Shown here one piece after another: positions 8,745 to 17,820 of a stretch of DNA of 64,000 nucleotides. The notes beneath the pieces are model-generated. The model was not told the DNA's origin, did not search any database, and saw only the letters and a program-made list of their open reading frames with translations. The position numbers were made by a program, and so were the translations under genes. Each line of letters opens with the position of its first letter. The stretch's first letter is position 1. The DNA comes from G965215055 sp965242685 (GTDB taxonomy: Bacteria; Pseudomonadota; Gammaproteobacteria; UBA4575). Where the stretch lies: contig OZ251487.1 in assembly GCA_965242685.1 (NCBI GenBank), positions 682,001-746,000 on the forward strand, written 5' to 3'.

Positions 8745-8855
8745 TAAACTGTGACTATGATGCCTGTTTCTTCAATCAGTGGTTACAATGTCCTTATTGT
8801 TGAGCCGTGCAACCTGTCAGGCAGCATGTGAGAAACCCTTCCGGCTTCCAAACTA
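8745..8855 (+). promoter_or_regulatory. Leader of the second GT39 gene with alternative GTG start
   Basis: The 111-base gap resembles the gap before the third GT39 gene (10842-10978), so it was duplicated with the coding region. It contains GTG at 8828 preceded by CAGG (8818-8821). This GTG is out of frame with the gene when the C tract has 22 residues, but in frame with 21 or 24. No terminator is visible. Confidence 0.45.
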
Positions 8856-10841
8856 TTGATACCCCCCCCCCCCCCCCCCCCCCGCAGTCTCTCGTTAAGT
8901 AATACAGGGCGTTTCCCGACCTCTCGCGGGGCGTGGATAGTATTCGCTCTCTTTCTATTGGTGGCCATCGCCGTACTCGACGACTACGGCGTGTCGGGAG
9001 ATGCCGGCATACAGAGACGCCTTACCGAAGCCAACCTCAGCTATATACTGGGAACCCATGACGACCTGCAACTGAAGCAAAAAGATAAGCATTACGGCGT
9101 CGCCTTCGAACTCCCCCTGCTGCTGGTCGAGCGAGGCTTGGGCCTGGAAGATACCCGTACCATCTATCTCAGCCGTCATCTCCTGACCCACCTGTTCTTC
9201 CTGTTGGGCGCGGTCTGCTGTTACCTGTTGGCCATGCGCCTGTTCAACAACCGAATTCTCGCCCTGGCCGCCATGCTGCTGTTCCTTTTACATCCCCGCC
9301 TCTATGCCCATTCCTTCTTCAACAGCAAAGATATCCCTTTCTTTAGTATGTTTATGATTTCCCTGTTGCTGATTCATCGCGCCTTTGCTCTCAACACCAT
9401 GCGGGCGTTTTTGTTGTGCGGTGCGGCGGTGGCGGTGCTGATCAACCTTCGGGTCATGGGCGTCATGCTGTTTGTTGCGGTAGTGGGGATGCGGGGCTTG
9501 GACGGGTTGTATGCCACGAGCCGGGAAGAACGGAAACATATTCTGAAGACTGGCGGCGGTTTCATACTGAGCAGCGTCCTTACCTTGTATGCCATCTGGC
9601 CGTATTTATGGGAAGACCCGCTCGGGCGGTTGGTGGAGACTATTATCACCGCTTCTCATTACCCTACCCATATCTCTATAGTATTTAAGGGAGAGTCTTT
9701 CGGTAATACCGATCTTCCGTGGGAGTATCTTCCCACCTGGTTTTTGATCACGACGCCGTGGGTCACGCTATTGCTTGGTCTGGCAGGCGTGATTGCGGTG
9801 GGGTATCGGGGTCTCACTCAACCAAGCAGTATATTGCGCAACACACCACTGCGTTTTCAGTGTTTCCTGCTGGCCTGTTTTGTGTTACCCGTACTGGCCG
9901 TCATCGTTCTCAAACCTACGCTTTTCCAAGGCTGGCGACACATGTACTTTCTGTATGCGCCGTTCTGTTTGCTAGCGGTGTATGGCCTATATTGGCTGGT
10001 ATCTTTTTGCAGGAAGAAATACTGGCAGGTCGGCGTTTATGCGACAGCGGGGGCTGGTCTGGTCGTGGTGGTCATCGAAATGGCACAGATTCATCCTTAC
10101 CAACATCTATACTTTAACGCCCTGGTAGACCGTCACACACCGGAATACTTACGCACTCAATATGAGATGGACTATTGGGGGACTCCCTATCGCCAAGGAC
10201 TGGAATACCTGCTGGAACGTTATCCCGACTCGCCCGTCCATATTTACGGGAAGGAGGGCCACTTAATAAGAAACCGGATGATTCTGCCCGCATCAGACCG
10301 GCGGCGGCTCGTGTTCAATCCCGCACGTGCCGACTTCTACCTCACCAACTACCGTGAATATACTTGGAAAGGAAAAAAGCCGGATGCTTCACTTCTATAC
10401 TATATGCGCAAGGTCTACAACACCGCCATTTTTGCGATATACGCCTTGAACCTGGATTTTCTGGATGAATCCAATCAAGCCTTCTATCGGAATGTCTACC
10501 ACAAGACAAAGACCCGTAAGCTGGTGGCTCGTTCCCTCTTTGACATGTATATGCACGACGGCAAGCTGGTCTACATCCGAGAATCCTGCAACCCGGAGGA
10601 TCTGCGGGAACGCTTTTTCTTACATGTCTTGCCGATCAACGAAACCGATCTTCCCGGCTGGCGAAAGCGGCACGGGTTTGACAATCGGGACTTTGTTTTC
10701 TACGAGTACGGGGTACGTTTTGACGGAAAATGTATGATGGTCGTACCGTTGCCCGAGTATGAAATCAGATCGATCCGCACCGGACAATACACTAGAGAAG
10801 GCGAGATTTGGGAAGGAAAGTTTTCTCTCAAACAAGATTGA
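8856..10841 (+). CDS. GT39-type membrane glycosyltransferase, copy A of a tandem pair
   Basis: A 661-residue polytopic enzyme of the GT39/PMT_2 superfamily. It has an acidic loop after helix 1 (DDYGVSGDAG, about 42-51), the family-typical stretch HPRLYAHSFFNSKDIPFFS (about residues 145-163), about ten membrane segments, and a C-terminal recurring domain (about 558-657, ending EGEIWEGKFSLKQD). It is very similar to the next gene throughout. As sequenced, the only start upstream of the first helix is TTG at 8856, followed by a 22-C run that encodes seven prolines. Other tract lengths would connect the gene to GTG at 8828 or to a stop, so initiation is probably phase-variable. Predicted role: transfer of a lipid-linked sugar to a periplasmic acceptor. 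Confidence 0.78.
   Translation: MIPPPPPPPRSLSLSNTGRFPTSRGAWIVFALFLLVAIAVLDDYGVSGDAGIQRRLTEANLSYILGTHDDLQLKQKDKHYGVAFELPLLLVERGLGLEDTRTIYLSRHLLTHLFFLLGAVCCYLLAMRLFNNRILALAAMLLFLLHPRLYAHSFFNSKDIPFFSMFMISLLLIHRAFALNTMRAFLLCGAAVAVLINLRVMGVMLFVAVVGMRGLDGLYATSREERKHILKTGGGFILSSVLTLYAIWPYLWEDPLGRLVETIITASHYPTHISIVFKGESFGNTDLPWEYLPTWFLITTPWVTLLLGLAGVIAVGYRGLTQPSSILRNTPLRFQCFLLACFVLPVLAVIVLKPTLFQGWRHMYFLYAPFCLLAVYGLYWLVSFCRKKYWQVGVYATAGAGLVVVVIEMAQIHPYQHLYFNALVDRHTPEYLRTQYEMDYWGTPYRQGLEYLLERYPDSPVHIYGKEGHLIRNRMILPASDRRRLVFNPARADFYLTNYREYTWKGKKPDASLLYYMRKVYNTAIFAIYALNLDFLDESNQAFYRNVYHKTKTRKLVARSLFDMYMHDGKLVYIRESCNPEDLRERFFLHVLPINETDLPGWRKRHGFDNRDFVFYEYGVRFDGKCMMVVPLPEYEIRSIRTGQYTREGEIWEGKFSLKQD
8862..8883 (+). 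repeat. Poly-C tract (22 C) at the 5' end of a glycosyltransferase gene
   Basis: Twenty-two consecutive C residues lie between the TTG at 8856 and the first membrane helix codons. With 22 C the TTG is in frame. With 21 or 24 C the GTG at 8828 is in frame. With 20 or 23 C a TGA at 8857 precedes the gene in frame and no start is available. The corresponding site in the next paralogue is interrupted (CCCATCCCC), so the run probably expanded here. Confidence 0.85.
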
Positions 10842-10978
10842 AACACTAAGCAAGCGTTCACGGACTCAGTTATAACGTCTTCTCACGTTGTGTCTGGTAA
10901 ACTGTGATGTTGCAATGCTTTGCTTTTGAGCCGTATAAAAGACCCGCCCAGCTACCAAACGATTGATACCCATCCCCT

Positions 10979-13345
10979 GTGGCTTCTCATTCCCCTCGCA
11001 GTTTCCCATTAAATAATACAAGACGTTTCCCGGCCTCTCGCGGGACCTGGATGGTATTTGCCCTTTTTCTATTGGCCGGCATCGCCATATTCGACGATTA
11101 CAGTGTGTCGTGGGATGGCCCTACACAACGTATCATTGCTATCCTGAATGCCGATTACATCTCGGGAAAGAATGATGACCTTGTGCAGCATTGGGATAGA
11201 ATGTACAGTGCTGTATTCGAACTTCCCCTGCTGTTGGTCGAACGGGTCTTGAGACTGGAAGACACCCGTAGTATCTATCTCAGCCGTCATCTCCTGACCC
11301 ACCTGTTCTTCCTGTTAGGCGCGGCCTGCTGTTACCTGTTGGCCATGCGCCTGTTCAATAATCGCCTGCTCGCCCTGGTCGCCATGCTGCTGTTCCTGTT
11401 GCACCCCCGCCTCTATGCCCATTCCTTCTTCAACAGCAAGGATATTCCTTTCTTTAGTATGTTTATGATTACTCTGTTGCTGATTCATCGCGCCTTTGCG
11501 CGCGACACCGTGCGGGCGTTTTTGTTATGCGGGGCGGCGGTGGCGGTGCTCATTAACCTTCGGGTCATGGGCGTCATGCTGTTGCTTGCAGTGGTGGGGA
11601 TGCGGGGCTTGGACGGGTTGTATGCCACAAGCCGGGAAGAACGGAAACATATTCTGAAAACCGGCGGGGCCTTCATACTGAGCAGTGTCCTCGTGTTGTA
11701 TGCCATCTGGCCGTATTTGTGGGAAGACCCGCTCGGACGGTTGGCGGAGGCCTTCACCATCGCTTCCCGTTTTCCTCACAAGAGTTTCGAACTGTTCAAG
11801 GGGGAATTGGTCAGCAGTGTTGATCTCCCATGGGATTACCTTCCTACTTGGTTTTTAATCACGATGCCGTGGGTGGCGTTGTTGTTGGGGTTTATTGGTA
11901 TCTTCCTGGTATTGGGTCACGGTATCCTTCGCCCAAGAGATATATTGCGCAACACGCCGTTGCGCTTTCAGTGGTTGTTGCTGGCCTGTTTTGTGTTGCC
12001 CACAATGGCCGTCATCGTTCTCAAGCCTACGCTTTATAACGGCTGGCGGCACATGTACTTTCTGTATGCGCCGTTCTGTCTGCTGGCGACATTCGGTTTG
12101 TATCAACTGGTATCCCTTTCCAGGAAGAAATACTGGCAGGTCGGCGTCTATGCGTTGGCGGGGGTGGGTTTGGGAATCGTCGTCATTGAGATGATGCAGA
12201 TTCATCCTTATCAACACTTATACTTCAACGCCCTGGTAGACCGTCGCACACCGGAATCCCTGCGTACCCAATACGAGATGGATTATTGGGTGACCTCCCG
12301 GCGTCAAGGACTGGAATACTTGCTGGAACGCTATCCCGACTCGCCCGTCCATGTTTATAGGAGGAGGTCCGGCCACGCAGACATAAACAGGATAATCCTT
12401 CCCGCAACGGAGCGACGGCGGATTGTAATCGGGCCCGCCCGTGCCGACGTCTACTTCTTCAGGCATTACCGTCATCAAGCATGGCAAGGAAGAAGGTTGC
12501 CAAAGGCCTTAGAGCCACTTTACACAGTTAAGGTGTATAACAACACCATTGTTACCATAATGAACATCAACTTGGATTCGCAGGATGCCTCCGTCCAGAC
12601 CTTCTATCGGAACGTCTACCACAAGACAAAGACCCGTAAGCCGGTGGTTCGTTCCGTCTTTGACGTGTATGTTGATCGGGACAAGCTGTTTTATGTCAAG
12701 GAGTTATGTGGCGGGGAAGACCTGGGGAGACGCTTTTCCTTACACGTTTTGCCGGTCAACGAAACCGACCTTCCCGATGGGAGCAAGCCACACGGATTTG
12801 AAAACCTGGACTTTAGTTTTTATATGCATGGAGTACGCTTTGACGGAAAATGTATGGCGATTGTGCCGTTGCCCGAGTATGAAATTGACTCGATCCGCAC
12901 CGGGCAGTTCAAGTACAAAACTAAAATCTGGGAATTCACGTTTCTGCCTCAACGGAAGCAGCAACAATTGACGGCACGGCTGGCCGAACTCCCGCAAGCG
13001 ATCACTTCCGGCACCCCTTTGATTCACGCTGTCTTTGACGTATACCAGCATCAAGACACCTTGGTCTACATCAAGGAAGCCTGTACCGAGAGCGATACCG
13101 AAGCGCGCTTTTTATTGCATTTTGAGCCGTTCGATGTGGACGACTTGCCCGATGCCTATCGGTCGCACGGTTTTGACAATCGGGACTTTGATTTTTTTCG
13201 ACACGGCAGACGGATGGACGGAAAATGTATGGCGGTCATACCGTTGCCCGAATATGACGTTGCCAAGATACGCACCGGGCAATTCACCAACGAAGGCGTG
13301 GTTTGGGAAGGAAAGTTCGCTTTTCCGGGAAAGGTCATCGACTGA
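10979..13345 (+). CDS. GT39-type membrane glycosyltransferase, copy B, with two recurring domains
   Basis: A 788-residue paralogue of the preceding protein, nearly identical over the membrane core (for example NSKDIPFFSMFM and GWRHMYFLYAPFCLLA). It differs in carrying two C-terminal recurring domains: copy one about bases 12646-12941, ending with KTKIWEFTF, and copy two about 13022-13320, ending with GVVWEGKF. Each has the conserved cysteine pair and the PLPEY...IRTGQF signature. A 25-residue linker with QQQL separates them. The GTG at 10979 starts the frame; a TTG equivalent to that of copy A is out of frame here. Predicted to use polyprenyl-phosphate sugars in the inner membrane with the tail in the periplasm. 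Confidence 0.78.
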   Translation: MASHSPRSFPLNNTRRFPASRGTWMVFALFLLAGIAIFDDYSVSWDGPTQRIIAILNADYISGKNDDLVQHWDRMYSAVFELPLLLVERVLRLEDTRSIYLSRHLLTHLFFLLGAACCYLLAMRLFNNRLLALVAMLLFLLHPRLYAHSFFNSKDIPFFSMFMITLLLIHRAFARDTVRAFLLCGAAVAVLINLRVMGVMLLLAVVGMRGLDGLYATSREERKHILKTGGAFILSSVLVLYAIWPYLWEDPLGRLAEAFTIASRFPHKSFELFKGELVSSVDLPWDYLPTWFLITMPWVALLLGFIGIFLVLGHGILRPRDILRNTPLRFQWLLLACFVLPTMAVIVLKPTLYNGWRHMYFLYAPFCLLATFGLYQLVSLSRKKYWQVGVYALAGVGLGIVVIEMMQIHPYQHLYFNALVDRRTPESLRTQYEMDYWVTSRRQGLEYLLERYPDSPVHVYRRRSGHADINRIILPATERRRIVIGPARADVYFFRHYRHQAWQGRRLPKALEPLYTVKVYNNTIVTIMNINLDSQDASVQTFYRNVYHKTKTRKPVVRSVFDVYVDRDKLFYVKELCGGEDLGRRFSLHVLPVNETDLPDGSKPHGFENLDFSFYMHGVRFDGKCMAIVPLPEYEIDSIRTGQFKYKTKIWEFTFLPQRKQQQLTARLAELPQAITSGTPLIHAVFDVYQHQDTLVYIKEACTESDTEARFLLHFEPFDVDDLPDAYRSHGFDNRDFDFFRHGRRMDGKCMAVIPLPEYDVAKIRTGQFTNEGVVWEGKFAFPGKVID

Positions 13346-13421
13346 AGGGAGGATGGAATGTAAGACGTCGGTCTGATAGTGTACAGTAGAATCCATCCGA
13401 GTATTCAACCATACCGAGGAC

Positions 13422-14396
13422 ATGGAACCGAAAATTGACTTGAATAAACTCGCCGATGAAAGCCATTCGCCCAAAAATTGGGAACGTGATGCAATCATTA
13501 AACTTGCTACCGCCGGCCTGAGGGAGCAACGGCGGGCACGTCGCTGGGGGATATTCTTCAAACTACTGGGGTTCGGCTTCATCGCTGCCTTGATTGTCAG
13601 CCTGATTGACCGAGATTTCACTGACCTGCCTACCGGTGGCCGGCACGTTGCGCTGGTTGAATTGACTGGTATTATTGCCGATGGAGAAGGTGCAAGTGCA
13701 GATAATGTTGTTTCCGGTTTGCGCGCGGCCTTTGAGAACGAGGGGTCGACGGCGGTCGTATTGAGAATCAACAGTCCGGGAGGCAGTCCGGTACAAGCAA
13801 ACTCCATCAATTATGAAATCACCCGGTTACGTGAACGCTATCCTGAAAAGCCATTGTATGCGGTGGTTACCGATATCTGCGCCTCCGGTGGGATGTTTGC
13901 GGCGGTAGCGGCCGACAAAATCTATGTGGACAGGGCAAGTATCATCGGTTCCATAGGCGTGCGCCTGGACGGATTCGGATTTGTAGGTGCTATGGAAAAG
14001 TTGGGCATTGAGCGCAGGTTGATGACGGCGGGTGAGCATAAAGCCATTTTGGACCCGTTTTCACCGGAAGACAGCTTCGGCAAAGAGCACGTACAAAAAC
14101 TACTTGACGAGATTCATCGGCAATTTATTGACGTGATAAAGAAAGGCAGGGGTGATAGGCTTGTAAATCGTGTTGATTTGTTCAGCGGACTTTTTTGGAC
14201 CGGTGAACAAGCGCTGGAGTTGGGTTTAGTTGACGCATTTGGCAACGTCGGTTACGTGGTACGAGAAGTGGTGGGTGTGGAAGAGGTACGTGACTATACC
14301 TACCGTGAGGACATTTTCCAGCGGTTTGCCGAGCAACTCGGGAGTGCGTTAATTCGCCCCGTTCGTGATGCCATGTTCCATTTATCTTTGAGGTAA
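13422..14396 (+). CDS. S49-family signal peptide peptidase-like protease
   Basis: A 324-residue short-form SppA/S49 serine protease. An N-terminal membrane anchor (about residues 46-63, IFFKLLGFGFIAALIVSLI) precedes the protease fold. Signatures are VVLRINSPGGSP (about 110-121), the catalytic serine in CASGGMFAA (about 147-155) and the lysine base in GEHKAILDPF (about 206-215). The family cuts signal peptides or membrane proteins. It stands 77 bases after the GT39 pair and 26 bases before the envelope operon that follows, so it may belong to that operon as a processing or quality-control protease. ATG at 13422; GAGGAC precedes it. Confidence 0.88.
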   Translation: MEPKIDLNKLADESHSPKNWERDAIIKLATAGLREQRRARRWGIFFKLLGFGFIAALIVSLIDRDFTDLPTGGRHVALVELTGIIADGEGASADNVVSGLRAAFENEGSTAVVLRINSPGGSPVQANSINYEITRLRERYPEKPLYAVVTDICASGGMFAAVAADKIYVDRASIIGSIGVRLDGFGFVGAMEKLGIERRLMTAGEHKAILDPFSPEDSFGKEHVQKLLDEIHRQFIDVIKKGRGDRLVNRVDLFSGLFWTGEQALELGLVDAFGNVGYVVREVVGVEEVRDYTYREDIFQRFAEQLGSALIRPVRDAMFHLSLR

Positions 14397-14422
14397 AGCC
14401 CAACGAGCTTTGTCATCTAACC

Positions 14423-15127
14423 ATGCGTGGTGCCTTTCATATTACCGGTATTTTCATACTTGCCGCGGTGCTTTGCACGTCAACGGCTTGGGGGGAGGAA
14501 AGGAATTCTTCCGTTGCCGATTACAATGATTGTACCAAGGTGGAGGTAAATCTTGATGGCGGCATCAAGGAGCTGACTGCGGATGAAAGATCTGCTTTGA
14601 TGGATGAAGCTCTTTATGAGTCACTGGCCAGGTTCGACCGATGCCGGGCGTCGTCTATTTCTGAAAGCGGTAGTAGCGGATCTGATTCACTTTCATCAAC
14701 ATCCGAGGGACAGACCGAAGGCAGTGAAGGGGATGGTGAGAGTACCAATGCCGTGGAATCTTTTGTATCGTCGTCAATTTCGGGTGCAGAGGCGGGTGAT
14801 GACGGCGGTGATGCTTCCGATAAAGCCACTGAATCCGTACAGTCCGTTGCATCGCCATCGGCCTCCGGCACGGAAGTCGGGGATGAAGATGGAGCCGGTG
14901 GCGACGCGGTAGCACTGAAGTCTCCTTCACTCAAGGCAGACAAAAAGCCGTCGCTGAACAACGGTAAAATCCCAGAGGATATTCCCCCATCCGACAATGA
15001 CAGCGTGCTTCAGGCACAGATGCGAGCGGCGGCCATGGCGGAACAAGATCCCAAGAGAAGGGCGGCTCTCTGGAATGAGTACCGAAAGTATAAGGGCTTG
15101 CCTCAAGTAGAGGAGGAATCAGAATGA
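14423..15127 (+). CDS. Secreted low-complexity acidic protein, unknown function
   Basis: A 234-residue protein with a clear signal peptide (about 1-24, ending STAWG-EE). A short ordered part follows (NDCTKVEVNLDGGIKELT; two cysteines at about 37 and 74), then a Ser/Asp/Glu/Gly-rich linker (about 78-180), and a basic, helix-prone end (QMRAAAMAEQDPKRRAAL). The linker is likely disordered and could span part of the periplasm. Its stop overlaps the ATG of the lipoprotein gene (ATGA), tying it to the operon. No family is recognised. Confidence 0.72.
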   Translation: MRGAFHITGIFILAAVLCTSTAWGEERNSSVADYNDCTKVEVNLDGGIKELTADERSALMDEALYESLARFDRCRASSISESGSSGSDSLSSTSEGQTEGSEGDGESTNAVESFVSSSISGAEAGDDGGDASDKATESVQSVASPSASGTEVGDEDGAGGDAVALKSPSLKADKKPSLNNGKIPEDIPPSDNDSVLQAQMRAAAMAEQDPKRRAALWNEYRKYKGLPQVEEESE

Positions 15128-16362
15128 AAAAAAAGGTGGCTGTCGGATGTATGGCCTTGCTGGCATTGTTGCTTGGAGGATGCATGACAACTGCCGGCCA
15201 ACTTGGAGGGTTTATACAAGACAAGCTCTCTTCAAGTGTTGATGTAGGCCCTGCCGCGAAGCCCGTTGATGCGGAAAGGGAAGGAAGCTCTGGTTCATCC
15301 AGTCCCAGACTGGATGTCATCGTTCCCATCTTTGATCCCGCACTGCCCGAGGATCCGGATGATTATGAAAAACGTGGGATCTGGCCGGAACTGCGGCGCT
15401 TTGAAGCAAACAGATTTGCATTGAATATGAAGAGTGCTTTGGAAGATACGGAGGTCTTTGGTGCCGTGCGCGTGGCGCCCGACCGCACCGCAACCGGAGA
15501 CTTGTACGTGCTCGGAACTATCAAGGAATCTAACGGCGAGGACGTGGCAGTGGCTATTGAGGTAGTCGATATTTCCGGTAAACGCTGGCACAAGAAGAAC
15601 TACAGGCATCGCGTCAAGGATGCGTTTCATAAGAACTTGCGCAACAAGGGTAAGGATCCTTACCAGCCGCTATTTGTGGAGGTCGCCGAAGATATTGTTG
15701 AGCTGCTACGCAAAAAGTCCACCGCTCAACTGGAGCGGTTACGCACCTTAACCGATATACGTTTTGCGGCAAGCTTTTCACCCGCTTCATTTGATAGCTA
15801 TCTCGAGCATAAAGGAGGAATTATTACCTTAAATGGTCTGCCGGATAAAAATGACCGGATGTTTACCAGAACCCGTGGCATTCGGGTGCGCGACCAGTTG
15901 TTCATTGATCGTATGCAAACTCATTATGAAACTTTTGACGGTCGAATAAGCGAGAGTTACGCGGTCTGGCAAAAGGAAAGTCTTGCAGAAGTAAAAGCGG
16001 TGCGCGCAGCATCAAGAAAATCGCTGGGTGAGGCGATTATCGGCGGTGTCCTGGTCGGCCTCAGTGTGGCACTTGCGGCCAATACCAGCCACGATAGCGT
16101 CGTTGACGGTGCCGTGGTAGGAGCCATTGGAGGCGCCGCACTGGTCTATAAAGGTTTCCAGACTAGAAAAGAGATGAAGGTGCATCGGGACGCCCTTGCC
16201 GAGCTGGGCGAGTCCATTCACCTTGAAATTGCACCCCAGATCATTGAATTCGAAGACGAGACAGTGGAACTTACAGGTAACGCCGAGGAGCAGTTTGCCC
16301 AGTGGAGAGAGTTTTTAAGGCGTATCTATGAACAGGAGAAGACGCCGGACGTCCGGATCTGA
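15124..16362 (+). CDS. Lipoprotein of the motor/VWA operon
   Basis: A 412-residue predicted lipoprotein. The signal sequence ends in the lipobox LLGGC (about residues 16-20). The residues after the cysteine are MTTAG, so outer-membrane sorting is plausible. A mixed alpha/beta domain follows (about 55-190; VLGTIKESNGEDVAVAIEVV). Later there is a glycine-zipper-like hydrophobic stretch, GGVLVGLSVALAANT and VVGAIGGAALVYKG (about 306-342). I do not recognise a named family. ATGA overlap with the upstream gene and close spacing downstream place it in the operon. It could anchor the complex to the outer membrane. Confidence 0.75.
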   Translation: MKKKVAVGCMALLALLLGGCMTTAGQLGGFIQDKLSSSVDVGPAAKPVDAEREGSSGSSSPRLDVIVPIFDPALPEDPDDYEKRGIWPELRRFEANRFALNMKSALEDTEVFGAVRVAPDRTATGDLYVLGTIKESNGEDVAVAIEVVDISGKRWHKKNYRHRVKDAFHKNLRNKGKDPYQPLFVEVAEDIVELLRKKSTAQLERLRTLTDIRFAASFSPASFDSYLEHKGGIITLNGLPDKNDRMFTRTRGIRVRDQLFIDRMQTHYETFDGRISESYAVWQKESLAEVKAVRAASRKSLGEAIIGGVLVGLSVALAANTSHDSVVDGAVVGAIGGAALVYKGFQTRKEMKVHRDALAELGESIHLEIAPQIIEFEDETVELTGNAEEQFAQWREFLRRIYEQEKTPDVRI

Positions 16363-16371
16363 AAATCGTTG

Positions 16372-17820
16372 ATGGGTAATACCATTGAGTCAAAAATCTC
16401 ACTTGCAAAAGAGGTCAACACCAGGAAGAACAAGGCTGTCATTGTTGTACTGATTCTTACCGTCGCCGTTATTATCTGGGGTTCCGGGGTCTATTTCATC
16501 GTCCCGTCGTGGACGGTGAGTACAGTCTTCAATACCTCAGAAAAGAATACCGCCGATGAAGAAGACACTCCGGATGATCACAAAACAGACTTTGCACAAC
16601 GGGATGTATTCAAGCGGCAACTCAAAAAATTTCAAGCCGAGATAGAGCCGGCCCTTTCAGCCGCCTCTACCGATAAGTGGGCGGCAAATGAATACATCAA
16701 CATTTTCAAACATAAAGAAAAAGCCTTGCGGGCTTTCGATGCCGGGAACTACTCCTCTGCCGTTGCACTGTTACGGGATGCCTTTGAAATTGCCAATGAC
16801 GTGCTACAACTTGCCGAAGAGAAATTTCGTCTTTACATGGATGCCGCCGGCCATGCGTTTGAGGCGGGTGATACAGGCACTGCTCAAGCAAACATCACTC
16901 AAGCTCTGCTGCTGAAACCAGATGATCCCGCGGCCAGGGCGTTAGAGACTCGCATTGCCGTTTTACCGGAAGTATTGCAATTATTGGCACTGATCAACAA
17001 GGCTCGCGCAGAGAACGATATTGAGTCGTGGAAGATTTATCTGGGAAAAGTCATACATTTAGACCCACAACGCGAAGCTTTGAAAGCACAGCTGCGGAAA
17101 GTGACTGCGGAAGCCGCCAGTCAAGAATTTTCCGCCTATATTGCAGACGGGATGGAAGCCGTTCGCAACCGTGACTTGAACGTTGCGCAAGGTTTTTTGC
17201 TGCAAGCAAGCAAGATACATCCGACCAAAGATGAAACCGTTTTGCTGCGTCACAACGTGCAACGGCTGGAGCGTGAGATCACCGTACAAAAATACCTTGA
17301 CGCTGCACACAAGGCCGTTGCCAAGGATGATTGGGCAAGTGCTTATACTTATTTTAAGCAGGCGCGGGCCGTGGATGACACCGATGCCACCGCCGCGAAA
17401 GGCGTAAAGCTTGCTATGCAGATCCTGAACGCACACAAGAGTATTGCCGATTATCTGGCGCAGCCCCAACGCCTGTCGTCGGAGAACGTAGCGGTGGCCG
17501 CCCGGGCAATATTGCAGCAGGCCGAAAATCTCTATGAGGAAAGTCTGTCTCTTACATCACAAGGACGTGCGCTTGCGGCAATGATTACCGAGTACGGCAC
17601 GCCCCTGGATGTGATCATCTATTCCGACAACAAAACGGACATTCTGGTACGTGGTGTCGGCAGGGTTGGCAAAGTGCTGAAAAAAACTGTCTCGCTGAAA
17701 CCGGGCACCTATACTTTTGAAGGGAAGCGAGTTGGCTACCGATCAAAACTTATCCGATTTGAAGTACGCCGTGAGGGTAAGTCTCCGGAAGTAATGTTGG
17801 TTTGTGATGAGCCGGTTTGA
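16372..17820 (+). CDS. Membrane-anchored TPR-type protein
   Basis: About 482 residues from ATG at 16372 (a TTG directly before it is less likely). One N-terminal membrane helix (about 23-45, AVIVVLILTVAVIIWGSGVYF) leaves a large periplasmic part. Residues about 100-390 are helical with TPR-like units such as ALRAFDAGNYSSAVALLRDA, HAFEAGDTGTAQANITQAL and DDWASAYTYFKQARA. The C-terminal 80 residues form a beta domain (SLKPGTYTFEGKRVGYRSK) that resembles PEGA modules. It is probably an assembly scaffold. Its end overlaps the next gene by 14 bases. Confidence 0.75.
   Translation: MGNTIESKISLAKEVNTRKNKAVIVVLILTVAVIIWGSGVYFIVPSWTVSTVFNTSEKNTADEEDTPDDHKTDFAQRDVFKRQLKKFQAEIEPALSAASTDKWAANEYINIFKHKEKALRAFDAGNYSSAVALLRDAFEIANDVLQLAEEKFRLYMDAAGHAFEAGDTGTAQANITQALLLKPDDPAARALETRIAVLPEVLQLLALINKARAENDIESWKIYLGKVIHLDPQREALKAQLRKVTAEAASQEFSAYIADGMEAVRNRDLNVAQGFLLQASKIHPTKDETVLLRHNVQRLEREITVQKYLDAAHKAVAKDDWASAYTYFKQARAVDDTDATAAKGVKLAMQILNAHKSIADYLAQPQRLSSENVAVAARAILQQAENLYEESLSLTSQGRALAAMITEYGTPLDVIIYSDNKTDILVRGVGRVGKVLKKTVSLKPGTYTFEGKRVGYRSKLIRFEVRREGKSPEVMLVCDEPV

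Noticed and set aside
13112..13810. Long minus-strand reading frame opposite the GT39/S49 junction
   Set aside because: It covers parts of two well-supported genes on the other strand and its translation is low-complexity without motifs.
17804..17806. GTG just before ATG 17807 as the PEGA/FGE gene start
   Set aside because: It adds a single residue; ATG is the more usual start and no ribosome-site difference supports GTG.
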